From Juglans regia (Eukaryota; Streptophyta; Magnoliopsida; Fagales; Juglandaceae), in the NCBI RefSeq assembly GCF_001411555.2, contig NC_049912.1, forward strand, positions 18,956,341-19,020,340: a stretch of DNA of 64,000 nt. The letters run 5' to 3'. The notes below the pieces were generated by a model. That model worked only from the letters and a program-made list of their open reading frames with translations. It ran no database searches and was not told where the DNA came from. This document shows positions 52,616 to 64,000 of the stretch, one piece after another. How positions within the stretch are numbered: position 1 is the first letter of the stretch; each line of letters opens with the position of its first letter. The translations under genes were made by a program, and so were the position numbers.

Positions 52616-55600
52616 ATGGCGTCTTTGGCTCAGCAATTCACAGGGCTGAAATGTCCACCACTCTCTTCCTCGCAGCTCTCAAAGCCCTTCTTCTCTCCTA
52701 AACAAATCCATCAGAAGCTCACTTCGGTATCTCCCATTGTCTCAGCAGCAGTGGCAATCTCAAACGCTCAGACCAAAGAAAGGGTCAAGCTCAAAGAACT
52801 CTTCGAGGAGGCCTACGAGCGGTGTCGCACTGCCCCAACGGAAGGCGTTTCATTCACTCTTGAGGACTTCCAAACGGCTCTCGACAAGTACGACTACAAT
52901 TCTGAGCTTGGGACCAAGGTTGGTTGGCCACTCTTTTGCGTCCCAGAGTTTAGATGTGCTCTCTCGAATTGTGAGTTGGAGTTGGGTTTGGGGTGAGAAT
53001 TCGTTTATGGGCATGAGCTAGATTGAGGGATTATTAATTCACTTGCCGTGAAATTTGTGTTCTTAAAGTAGGCATGTGCAGGGTGGTGGTTTCGTATGAG
53101 TTTTCAAAATGGGTGTGAACTAACTTGAGGCGCTTAATGTGAATTTCTGAGCACTTTGATATTGGGTGTGTGTGATTAAACTCACATTGATGAGTTGATT
53201 TACGAGTTTGAGTGACTGCAAAAGAGTGCACAGGAGAAAGGATGATTTTTTTTGTGACGTGTTTGGGTGACTGCAAAAATCATTTAAGAAAGAGAACAAG
53301 GATTTTTCATATTTGATTCCAGTTTTCTATATCTTCATTGGGTTTCTGTATGCAGGGTTCTGCTTTTCCTGAATGAAAAATGATAAACACACAAGTAAAG
53401 AAAGGAAGCAATAGCCTATTACTTTTGTATTGTTGCATTCGGTTCTTTTCATGCCTAAATGCATATGAACGAAGTCATAGACACACGAGGAAGAAAAGTT
53501 TGATGAGTTCTATGCATATTTTCTTTCAGGTCAAGGGAACTGTATTCAGCATTGATAAGAATGGCGCACTAGTTGACATTACTGCAAAGTCGTCAGCATA
53601 CTTGCCTGTTCAAGAGGCATGCATTTACAAAATAAAAAATGTGGAAGAAGTAGGCATAATCCCTGGTTTGAAAGAGGAGTTTGTAATTATCGGGGAAAAT
53701 GATGCTGATGATAGCTTGATCCTCAGCTTAAGAACAATCCAGTATGGACTTGCATGGGAAAGATGTAGACAGCTTCAAGCTGAGGATGTAGTCCTCAAGG
53801 GTAAGGTGGGTGCCTGCACACCGAAATTTTGCTTCTCTTCTGGTTTCTTCTCTTGTCTGGAATGTTGGCATGTGATCCTTTTCCACTATTATATTTAGGC
53901 AATAAGTGAGATGCTAAGCAACTTGAGTAGGATTCCCTAGGGTATGTTGCAGGTCAAATGCTTTGTTGGACCTTCAACCGATATTCGGTCTAGGAAGTTC
54001 TTGCCATAAATCCTTTCTTTATTTGCTTACTCGAGTCTTTCATGAATTCGATTATTCTTGCATTATTGGAAGTATGTGCTGTTCACATAACTGTTCTCTA
54101 TTCTTCTCTCTTTTTTTTTAATTTATTCCTGGATTTTATATGCAGGTTGTCGGTGCAAATAAAGGTGGAATTGTGGCTATGGTGGAAGCCCTTAGAGGGT
54201 TTGTTCCTTTTTCCCAGATATCATCGGTTAGTTCTTAAACATGGTTTGTACATTCCCACGCCTCAATTTAGTTGATTTGTACCTTATGGTAATTACATGA
54301 AAATAGGTGAAAAGAATTTAAAGCAGCAGTCGAAGTCAGGATGAACTGGCTGCAGTATTGACTACACTTAAGCATGTATCAAAAGATGATAAAAGTAAAA
54401 ACTATATTGCCTCATAATAAAGCATGCATGATACTTGTTTAATATCATGTTGAGAAGTTTTTGCCACACTAATGTTAGACTAATCAAGTATTGTACCTGC
54501 CATCATTATGTGATTGTATCTTGTTATGTATGATTCTGAGCACGAGATATTCTGACAAGCTGTCAGAATTTCTTTCTCTACTGAGCTTCATAGTTGATAT
54601 CCAATTATTTGAAATCCAAAATTTTCGCACTTGCTTGTGCATATGTATCAGAAATCCCCTGCAGAAGAGCTTCTTGGTAAGGAGCTTCCACTGAAGTTTG
54701 TGGAGGTTGATGAGGAACAGTCAAGGCTTGTCCTCAGTAACCGCAAAGCCATGGCCGATAGCCAAGCACAACTAGGAATTGGATCGGTTGTCATTGGAAC
54801 TGTGCAGAGCCTAAAGCCATATGGTGCCTTCATTGACATTGGTGGAATCAATGGCCTTCTTCATGTTAGTCAGATCAGTCATGATCGCGTCTCTGATATT
54901 GCAACAGTACTTCAACCTGGTGATACTCTCAAGGTATGTCCTTAATATGAGTTCTTGGCAGATAATTGATGCTACTCTGTAGAGATGAACATTTTTAAAC
55001 TAAGTCTCATGGTGTAGGTTATGATACTGAGCCATGATCGTGAGAGAGGCCGTGTGAGTCTTTCCACCAAGAAGTTAGAACCTACTCCTGGAGATATGAT
55101 TCGCAATCCAAAGCTTGTTTTTGAGAAGGTATATTCTGAACATTGATTCTAAGCCTTATTAGTAGTTGCGTTTTTTTATTATCATATTGTATATTCTAGT
55201 GATGGAGATTAATCCTTTCTTTTGATTATGTTCCCACCATTATGGTGGATAGAGGAGGCTCCAAAATGAAGTTTTTCTTTTTTTTAGCTTATATTCCCCT
55301 TTTCTCTGATACATGAAATAGTTCTATGTTGATTCCAAGCATTTTGGAATTAGAGAGGAATTTATATCTACGTTAATGCTTTTCTGGCAGGCGGAGGAAA
55401 TGGCTCAGACCTTCAGGCAGAGGATAGCTCAAGCAGAAGCTATGGCTCGTGCAGATATGCTTAGGTTCCAGCCTGAGGTACTTGTTTAGTTATTATCTCC
55501 TTATAGATTTGAACTTAGTCCAAAAAAGTAAAGGAATTAGGAGATGTGCATGGAAGACCAATATATGATTGACATCAATTTGAGAGCATTGTGTGCTGAA

Positions 55601-55809
55601 GGTCAGGGGTTCAAGGGCTGGGAGAGATTATCAGTGTATTTTTTAATGAGATTTTATCTATCAATTTTTCTGAGCCTAATTTTGCAAGTACTCTCCATCT
55701 GCAGAGTGGATTGACTCTCAGCTCCGATGGAATCTTGGGTCCTCTCACTTCAGACTTACCGGCAGAAGGTCTAGATCTGAGTGATATTCCTCCAGCTATA
55801 GAATCATGA
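52616..55809 (+). CDS. RPS1: Plastid 30S ribosomal protein S1 (three S1 domains)
   Basis: A chloroplast ribosomal protein that helps recruit mRNA to the 30S subunit. Seven exons, all phase 0 with GT-AG borders: 52616-52918, 53530-53805, 54146-54226, 54652-54933, 55018-55128, 55391-55477 and 55705-55809, encoding 414 aa (Arabidopsis At5g30510 is about the same). Residues 1 to about 45 are a Ser-rich plastid transit peptide ([20 protein letters not shown]). Three S1 RNA-binding repeats follow, starting near [40 protein letters not shown] and [20 protein letters not shown]; the third ends in [16 protein letters not shown]. The C-terminal [20 protein letters not shown] and [14 protein letters not shown] blocks are typical of plant RPS1. 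The frame is intact. It converges with the NEMF-type gene. Confidence 0.96.
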
Positions 55810-56382
55810 TTGAGACTTGCATAGCGTTTCTCCCTTTCTGCAAAATCATACTCAAATATTTACTTCTGCATCCAAACAGATGATTGCTTGATATTGTTTT
55901 GCGATTACTGCTATTTATTTCAGAACAAACACCCTGGTATGACTTAACTGGGCATTAGATAAGCAGCCTAGTGTGCAAAAGTTCTCCAAGGCAAGTAGCA
56001 GGATATTCACCAGGAAACACTGTTAAGCCCCTAGCCATTCTCAGTCTCTGTATCTAGAAAAAGTGTCATGAAATCGCCAATAACAAGCCTACATTTGGAG
56101 CAGTACTTTTTCAGGAGTCGAATGATCATCCGTACTTTTTTTAAATTTGGTTATCGATCTACTTATTTAAATTTTACCAGCCTCCCTCGAACGTGTTATT
56201 TAATGTGTAGACAATGAATTGCCAATAATCCCCAAGTGCGATGTCACAGAAGTGCGTGAACTTAGTAGTGATTGCAGGCTTATAATTTTTTGGCAAGAGC
56301 CCAGAATAGAGAACATTATGTTGGGTTGGAGGACCTGAGTAAAGAACCAACCTAGATCTACCACCTGAAATATTGACTTCTT

Positions 56383-56418
<36 letters not shown>

Positions 56419-57245
56419 AAGAGTCTCTCTGCAAAGCCCCTCTGAAAACAGGGAGGAGTTTCAATACCTACCAACCCTCCTCTCCGCTCGCCCCCATCTC
56501 CCCGTAGGGTAGAAAAATCACCTCATTCCGGTCATCGTGCAAGCTTCGTGATTCTTGTGCGCCGCCTCATCTTTGTGTCTCTTACCACGTACCACATCTA
56601 ACTAACCCACACTTCAAATAGATACACTCGGTCACCCTCCAGACATAGCCGTGCACGACTGTGAGAAAACTTTGCCCATCTAATCCACGCATTATAGCCA
56701 TCTTCCCACTTTCCCCTAGAAGCTGAAATTGATGAACCCTCATGTCAATGACAGAAAAAACCGGAGTTCACCAATTTCCCAGCTGTAGTCTACACCAATC
56801 CGTCTCTTCCTAGTGTGATGCCCTACAACAGCAGTCAGCCAAAACACAGTAAGTTCATAACTTTCTAGACTTCTAAAATACTAAAACCACCTTTGCAGCT
56901 ACCATTATATTGGTATTTGATCAGCCACGAAAGCCCAAGACCAAAACCTTTATTAGGCTCCATTATTCTTTTGTTTTTCTCTCTGTATGCACCGCTACAG
57001 CATTTGTAAGGAGATTTTGTTGAGCCCCCACCTTTTGTACCTTCGACATTATTCACAATATATTCTCTCCAAAAAAATAAAACAAAACAAAGAAATGATT
57101 GGCACTTATACGCTACTCAAACTAACCAGATCTCAACACATGCTGTATAAGATTTCAATTTCTTTTAGGTTAGTATCAGCTAGTATCACAACATGCTAGC
57201 TAGTATCACAACATATTAGCTAGTTTTCAGTAAGTTGTAATCTGG
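55810..57245. other. Spacer between convergent RPS1 and NEMF genes
   Basis: The left part is the RPS1 3' UTR and the right part the NEMF 3' flank. A (CT)n microsatellite lies at 56385-56417. Short open frames here show no protein features. Confidence 0.55.
56385..56417. repeat. (CT)n microsatellite
   Basis: About 32 bases of CT dinucleotides. It produces an Arg/Glu-repeat frame on the minus strand that is not a gene. Confidence 0.95.
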
Positions 57246-60200
57246 CTAGCTTCCTCCGCTGCCGCTCTTCTTGCCCTTCTTTTGCTTCTGTTTCAACTGA
57301 GTCAGTCCTGCAGCCGTTATCTTCACATTGCCAATAATTGCGGCAACTAGCTCGGGATCTGTACATGCTTTCATTAATTCCTTCTCTCTACTAGTTGCTT
57401 CTGGCATGTGGCTAAACAAATTCATGGCGGTTTTTGCGGCTGCAAAAGTGAAAAAAGATAAATGGATAATTAATGAATTGGCTATTTTGAAGTTGGGGAC
57501 TAATGTTCCTAAGGTTAGCCCGCTAAAACTGTGATACTGTTCCATACATCCAAAGTGAGATTGAAGAAAATAAAAACTTGAAAGGGATGCAAATTGTCCC
57601 AACAATGAAGGCAGAAACATGCCAGCACACATTGCATGAAATGAAGACAGCAATTTTGACCAAGTGAAGATCAGAAGGGAAAAAAAAAATTGAAAGGGAG
57701 GTGTTTTTTTTTTTTTTTTTTGGCAGGGGGGGTGGACACAGAAGTTTAACACAAGCAAGCTTAATAAGAAGTGTAGATATTAGGAAAATGGAAATTTTGG
57801 ATACCTTTCCCTTTCTTTGCAGTGCCGGGAATTATCTTGACACGGTACTTATATGATTGGAGTGCATTATAAGGACCACAGACAGGCACAGCATATAAGA
57901 GAACATCAGTTGGCAGTGGATTCCCAGTCAAGTAATCCACATCATTTAATTTCCCTTTCTCTTCTTCACCAATCTCATGAACGTCATCTTCTTCCATGGC
58001 CACCTTGTCCATCTCAGAAGTATTACCCAAAACCATATGGGGATCACCATCAACACTACCATTTGCATGACTATACAAAGATTCATCTGGATGCTCTCGA
58101 CAGTCCCGAGACAGGTGACCTGCCTTCTTACACTTGTAACATATTTTTGCAGCATCATCAGAACCTGCCAGAATAAAAGAATTGTTATGAATTAACCACT
58201 TTAGATGATCATGAACATCAATACAAATAACCAATGTCGCTACCTTTTATTTTTTGGTAAGTAATAATTTTTTTTTTTATTGAAACGAATGTATAGGCAA
58301 AGCCCATATACACAGGAAGTACACAAAAGAAAACACCTAAATACATTCTTGAAAACGGAAAGTGACATCAGAAAATCATGAACGGAAAGACCATTGTTCC
58401 CTAAAACTGAAAACCAAGATAGCAAGGAATGAACAAAAAAATTCCAGATTTGTTCTAAAGAACGCTCTTTATCATTAAAAGACCGCTCATTCCTTTCCAT
58501 CCAAATACACCACACAAGACACAAGGGGATCATCTTCCAACCCGCGCCCACTTGAGAACAGCCATGAATCCCATTCCAGCAAGCAAGTAGTTCGAACACT
58601 CTCGACAGCATCACCCAATCCAAGCCAATTTTGCAAAAAACACCATTCCACAAAGCCCTTGCCACCTCACAATGCAAAAGGAGGTGATCCACTGTTTCCC
58701 CATTCTTTTTGCACATGCAGCACCACTCCATAACAATAATACCTTGCTTCCTTAAATTGCCCAACATCAAGATTTTCCCAAGGGAAGCTGTCCAAATGAA
58801 AAATTCCACCTTAGATGGCACGTGACCTCTAAATACTCTTCCAAGGAAAGGAAGGACTGTCCTGAAAAGACAATAGCTTATAATACGAACGAACAGTGAA
58901 TTTTTTACTCCCCTTCGAAGTCCACAACATCCTATCCATGGCATTACCATTAATCCTCAGTGAGTATAAAAAAGCTAAAAAAAAATTGAAACTTCATCAA
59001 TCTCCCAATCTTGAACTGCTCAAGTTAAACAAATATCCCACTGAATCACACCATTAGAGCAAGAAAACAGATCTGAAACAGCAGCAAACTTATCTGAAGC
59101 CAATCTAAAATAACTGGAAACATATTGTTGAGAGCCCGCTCACCACACCAAATGTCAAACCAAAAACGAATCCTCCATCCCTCGCCATGATGCCAACAGC
59201 AAAGTTCACGACTAACAAAACTCTCCCAACCCTTTCTAATGAACTTCCAAAGCCCCACACCATAAGGCCCCCCGAACGGCGTTAGGACACCAACCTCCCC
59301 ATGCACAACCATATTCCGATCTATGATCTCCCTCCAAAGCGACTCCCCTTCCAATTGATATTTCCATAGCCACTTTCCCAATAACACCTTATTGAAGGCC
59401 ATCAAATTACGAACACCTAGCCCTCTAACCGAAATGGGAGTACAAATTTTATTCCAACTAACGAGATGGAACTTAGTAGCTTCGCCCATACCATCCCATA
59501 GAAAAGCATGAAACAGCTTCTCAATCCGGTTTGCCACTCCTGTGGGCAGTGGAAACAGTGATAGAAAATAAGTAGAGAGATTAGAGAGAGTACTCTTCAA
59601 AAGAGTGAGTCAACACCCTTTAGATAATAAAGACGCTTCCAAACAACCAACCTTCTCTCATAGGAAGTGAGACAATCTTACAACGCAACAATCTTGCCAA
59701 ACTATTGATGTTGCGCATCTCCCCCACCGTAACCAAATCGGACTTGCCCAAATTCACCTTAAGTCCCGAAACAGCTTCAACGCATAATTGTACAGCCCTT
59801 AAGGCTTGAATATGGCCACAATCCGCATCACAAAAAATGATGGTGTCATATGCAAAAAGAAGATGCGAAAGAGTAATAGATCCGTTAGTTTCATTACCAA
59901 TTGAAAAGCCAAATAGATATCCCCCCCTTACAGCAGCCTCTACCATCCAACCCAGCGCCTCCATAACAATGACAAAAAAGAAGGGAGATAAAGGATTCCC
60001 CTGTCTCAATCCGCGCGAATTATGGAAAAAACCAGCAGCATTGCCATTAACCAAAACCGAGAATCGGGGAGTTGAAACATAGTGCTTAATCCATGAACAC
60101 CACCTTGCCCCAAAGCCGCATCTCTCAAGCATATAGAATAAGAAATCCCAATTCACATGATCAAAAGCCTTTTCCATATCCAGCTTACAAAGGACACCGG

Positions 60201-63200
60201 GGGGGCTTCCCTCAGCTGACTATCAAGGCATTCATTAGCAATAAGCACCGAATCAAGGATTTGTCTACTCCGAACAAATGCATTTTGGGACTTAGAGATG
60301 ATTTGTTCTATCACCTTATTCATTCGATTAGCAAGAACCTTCGATATTATCTTGTAAACACCACTCACAAGACTAATAGGTCGAAAATCCTTTAGTTCGG
60401 ATGCCCCAGGTTTCTTAGGGATTAAAGCAATGAAGGTGGCATTAAGAGATTTTTCAAACTTTTTAAAAGAGAAAAACTCCTGAAAAACCCGCATCACATC
60501 TTCTTTCACAATCCCCAACAAACTTGAAAGAAGGCCATTGAAAAACCATCCAGTCTAGAAGCTTTATCTTAAAAAATTGGGGTATAAGATCCACCATAGG
60601 TGAGGAGCCTTAACCGTATGTATGGTAACAGGTAAGATCAAAGGCTGTTCTCATCCCTGCCAGGGGAGATGCCAAGTGTCTCTCCTTTCTACAAACACAT
60701 GTTACTACTTTTATATATGACAACTCAATTATCCACACCTACTACGGATTCACAAAAAACTTGGAGAACATACCATTGCCAGGTTTCTTCTCTTTGGCTG
60801 CAGCTGCATTTCCATTTTGTGTCTCTCCATCAGTCTTGTTTGTTTTTCCAGCAGACTGAAAATTCACAAATATTCAGTTTTAAATTTATTAGTTGATTAA
60901 CTAGAAAATGACCATGGAACAACGAAGAGATACTGGACATGTTTCCATACAGAATTCGTCAAAAGAAATATCTGCATTGAATCCTACACTTAAGAAATGA
61001 CAACTACACCTGAGTGAGTGTACAATGAACTCTAATCGGTAATATAGTTAGGGATTTACAGCCTATCCTAAAAAACATTTTATAAAAATTAATTACAGTG
61101 CATTGTCAGTATGTCATCTGTATCTTAAAATTAGATTTTACATTTCCAAAAACAAAGAATTACTGCAGGGTAAAAGAACCACATAAAACTAGCCTTGCTT
61201 AACGAGTGGGGTTATATACAGATATTTACAAGCACATGGACACACATGCACCTATATAAACTATGCCCACAGATAAGATTGTCATGGATGGAGAGACATC
61301 AGCACCAAAAAACAGGAAAGAAGAACAAATCAATATAAGAAGGTAGAAGAAATATATGTATCTCTCCTGATGACTGGCATAGAAAGAAAAGTGCAAATAC
61401 TTATACTCACAGCCAGTAAAGCCATACGAATGTTCCTTTCTTCCTCATCTTGATCGGCATACTTCTCCTTCATCTTCTTCAGTTTACCCCTCTGTCCACG
61501 GCTGAGTTTTCCACCACCTGGCACTGTAGTTTGAGATTTTTTCTCTTGATAACCAACAGAAGTATCACTTTCTTGTGGTTTTTCAGTTTCATTATCAACA
61601 TCTGTGTCTACACCCACACTTTTCTGGCCTTTCTTGAGTTTTCTCCTCTCAGCCTTCGAGATATAAGGTTTATCTTTAACTATAGCTTTTTTCTCTTCAA
61701 GATTATTTTTCTCAAAAGGATCAATATGAGAAGCTTCAAGCCCATAACTTCTACCAGATACACTGGCAGATCCTAGCCCAAGAGCTCGATCAATGAGATC
61801 CTCAAGTTGTGGGGTGACTGAAGCAACACCATTCCCAGCAATACCAGATACATTTTCGTTATCATCAAAGGTAGGCCCCTCCTCAACTGAAAATTCATGA
61901 AAATCAATATCTTCCGTACTAGTGGTAGCCAAACCACTATGAGCAGGTTCTAGCTCTGATTCTTCGAATACTGACTTATGCAGATCTGTAGATAAATCTG
62001 GAATGCTTTCCAGTTCCACACTAAGTTTTTCATCCATGACTTCAGTCTGCGACTCTGTATCAGATTTTTCTTTGAGAAGCTGACTATCTTCTACATCATT
62101 TATGCTTTCATCTTCACCTCTTACCCTCCTTTCATTTAAATGTGATCCCAAGGAGCTCTCATCCAAGCGAAATAACAATCCAAATCCCATAATAAGAGGG
62201 TGTGGAGGAAGGAAGTTTTTCTTCCCACGAATCATAAAACTCCCAACTGTAAGATATTCTCCAGTAGGAGCAGTTTTACTAACCTGGTGAGGATGAACCC
62301 ACCAAGCACTTGTGACAATCTTTGAGTCCCATGCCTGACTATGGCAAACCTACATCAAAAAGTACAAGACAGTTTGTAATCATATTTTTATCTAGCGTAG
62401 TTATTCACACAACCAAAATGACCAATATATTGAAAGGTTACTGACTTACTGTGAAACATCCTGCTTGGTTTAAAGTCAGAGGAGGTACTGGTTGTTCAGG
62501 CCGGTGATTTTTAATCACAGTACTAGAAGCACCATGCAGATCTCCATGGACATACCTGTTACAGAATCAAAATCAACATCAGAATAGACAAACTTTAAAT
62601 TCTCATGAACCCTAGCTACAGCATACTTATTATATCTGAAGTCATTGAAGATATTACTAGTTTTCCCAGAAAAGGAAAGAAGATAAATATCACCCAGTTG
62701 GGAGTTAGCACATATTATAAAAACATGCTCTAAGCATTTACTTACAGATCTCCTTTTGACATATAACGCTTGACTATCATCTCATTCTGTTGAGCATCAC
62801 GCCCACTGATAACTAAATAATTCTCACTGCTGATAAACCAATTAAACTTTTCAAACCAGTGAACTTTGCGCATATGTGAAATTGTGGCAATGGTTTTTTC
62901 CTGCATTATTATTTGTAGGAAGAAGACGATCAGCATACAACAACGCATCCATATTGATAACAACAATTAAAAAACAAAAATTGGGTACAAATTGACAATT
63001 ATCTGCAGGTCAGACTATTTTTCCCTTGATACAAACAATGTTGACCATGTATTAGACATGACACCTACATCAGTGCCTATACTCCAATTGTAACATTGAC
63101 TAGCCCTTTTAGAGTATAGACCCAAACATGGCTTGAGATTTCCTAGGGTCGTTACATCAATGTGTGTGATCTAATACATTATTGATAATTTTTTTTTGTT

Positions 63201-64000
63201 ATAAGTACATTATTGATCTTATTAACTGAGTTTATCATTTTTAGCCAGATAATAGCCATAGTTTTTGATAAGTCAGATCATATTGTAATCAGGTGCAAAA
63301 GACATTTGAGATCCAGGCCTACATTCTCTCATTACACAATGATCATCAAAGCTGCATCCAAAGTAACAAGTTTCACATTGATGTTGAAACTGATGGGCTT
63401 TGCATAAATCATCAGTGTGATAAATAAAGCCTATCGAAAGCTCAAATAAGGCGCTGATAGAGATTTACTGAACCCCAAAACTACCAGCCACCCCAATCTA
63501 ATTCATGGTAGCCAAACTTGTGAGGAAATGTATAAGCCAATCGATCAAGCAAATATGCTCGGTTGGCTAGCAAAGGAAATCTGGTACATGAGGACTATTA
63601 CGGATTACATCCATTATAACCAGCAAACAGTCACCCCACATATCCTGGCAAGATACCCATGGTTGAAAACCACCAACACATTACTAGTCAAGTTATTTAT
63701 GGTAAGCTAGCCATCTGGTCTTTATGATATGTCTTGACATTAAATATTGCTGACTTTAGAAAGGTGAAATGCATGTCCAAAACAACATTGCCAGATAGCA
63801 CGACCATTAAGTAATTATATAGTTTAGTTCACATATTTTTTTTTTAAAGTAGTTTAGTTTAGTTCACATATGAAATTAGAGTATCAGCAGTTCAGCACAT
63901 CACATGTAAAGTATCAGTGAATGATGAAACTACCTGTGAAAGCTGTAGACGAGTCTTTCTCTCAGCAGCTTTAAAAGCCTTTTCATGTGCTGTAACGGTC
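57246..64000 (-). CDS. NEMF/Rqc2-type ribosome quality-control factor, 5' part outside window
   Basis: Rqc2/NEMF binds 60S subunits blocked with peptidyl-tRNA, recruits the Ltn1/Listerin ligase and promotes C-terminal tailing. Seven exons in the window on the minus strand: from the edge to 63934, 62900-62746, 62555-62450, 62349-61411, 60855-60774, 58164-57805 and 57439-57246 (stop), with consistent phases, about 634 codons. The first visible residues [20 protein letters not shown] end the coiled-coil region. NFACT-R follows ([60 protein letters not shown]), then a long acidic linker and a Lys-rich block ([13 protein letters not shown]). A CCHC knuckle ([14 protein letters not shown]) comes next and the NFACT-C end ([37 protein letters not shown]). 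The N-terminal NFACT-N domain lies past the right edge. Likely orthologue of At5g49930. One intron hosts a LINE. Confidence 0.95.
58262..60600 (-). mobile_element. L1-type LINE fragment, 5'-truncated, inside an NEMF intron
   Basis: On the minus strand from about 60520: reverse transcriptase ([59 protein letters not shown]), then the thumb/connection region ([40 protein letters not shown]). It ends with a zf-RVT finger ([38 protein letters not shown]). Frameshifts occur near 60190, 59640 and 59000. The catalytic box reads [10 protein letters not shown] where FADD is expected, so the second-position Asp is lost. A T-run at 58268-58278 on the plus strand is the poly(A) tail. ORF1 and the endonuclease are absent. 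It lies in the same orientation as the host gene, between exons 60774-60855 and 57805-58164. A target duplication was not identified. Confidence 0.88.

Noticed and set aside
57328..58195. Plus-strand frames opposite the NEMF last exons
   Set aside because: The minus strand carries the conserved NFACT-C and CCHC text with proper splice sites; the plus frames are shadows.

Overview
This is nuclear DNA from a flowering plant, most likely a woody eudicot. Genes are intron-split with GT-AG junctions, spacers are AT-rich with many AT, CT and TA microsatellites, and the transposons are plant types (chromovirus and Tat-like LTR elements, TRIM, L1-type LINE, MITEs, a FAR1/FRS-MULE relative). Copies of a MITE-like repeat with 'TGAGATGAG' ends resemble repeats I associate with walnut and pecan relatives (Juglandaceae/Fagales); that placement is a weak inference from memory.

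Host genes, left to right: (1) a polygalacturonase of the At1g48100/PGX3 type (minus, 345-1679, running off the left edge); (2) a PP2C protein phosphatase (plus, 15589-18700, two exons); (3) mitochondrial dihydrolipoamide dehydrogenase (plus, 31361-33662, two exons, 511 aa); (4) a small stress-response A/B-barrel (HS1-like) protein (minus, 47246-50938, two exons, 109 aa); (5) plastid ribosomal protein S1 (plus, 52616-55809, seven exons, 414 aa); (6) an NEMF/Rqc2-type ribosome quality-control factor (minus, 57246 to beyond the right edge). From memory, genes 1-3 match the Arabidopsis cluster At1g48030/48040/48100, and genes 2-4 match the duplicated cluster At3g17210/17240/17250. The window therefore looks like a conserved gene block enlarged by transposons.

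Transposon-rich sectors: 21.6-29.0 kb holds a GC-rich repeat island, telomere-like hexamers, an intact-looking GRF zinc-finger gene and a decayed FAR1/FRS-type transposase gene facing it. 34.8-46.8 kb is a nest: two truncated Ty3/gypsy chromovirus copies joined head to tail, the second split inside reverse transcriptase, right after FFDDIL, by a 7,242-bp non-autonomous LTR element. The insertion has a perfect 5-bp target duplication (TATTG). The inserted element runs on the minus strand, has a PBS, gag and protease but no reverse transcriptase or integrase, an array of about ten 76-bp repeats, and a long decayed antisense ORF. This is the most unusual object in the window.

Smaller insertions sit inside host introns: an 85-bp-LTR TRIM (TSD GAGTG) in the PP2C intron, a 700-bp foldback hAT-like MITE (TSD TAATACCT) in the HS1 intron, and a 5'-truncated LINE with a mutated catalytic FADD box in an NEMF intron. 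The long gaps (2-15 kb, 18.7-23.9 kb, 29-31 kb) are AT-rich, and I see no convincing protein-coding gene in them. All homology statements come from reading motifs; nothing was searched in a database.
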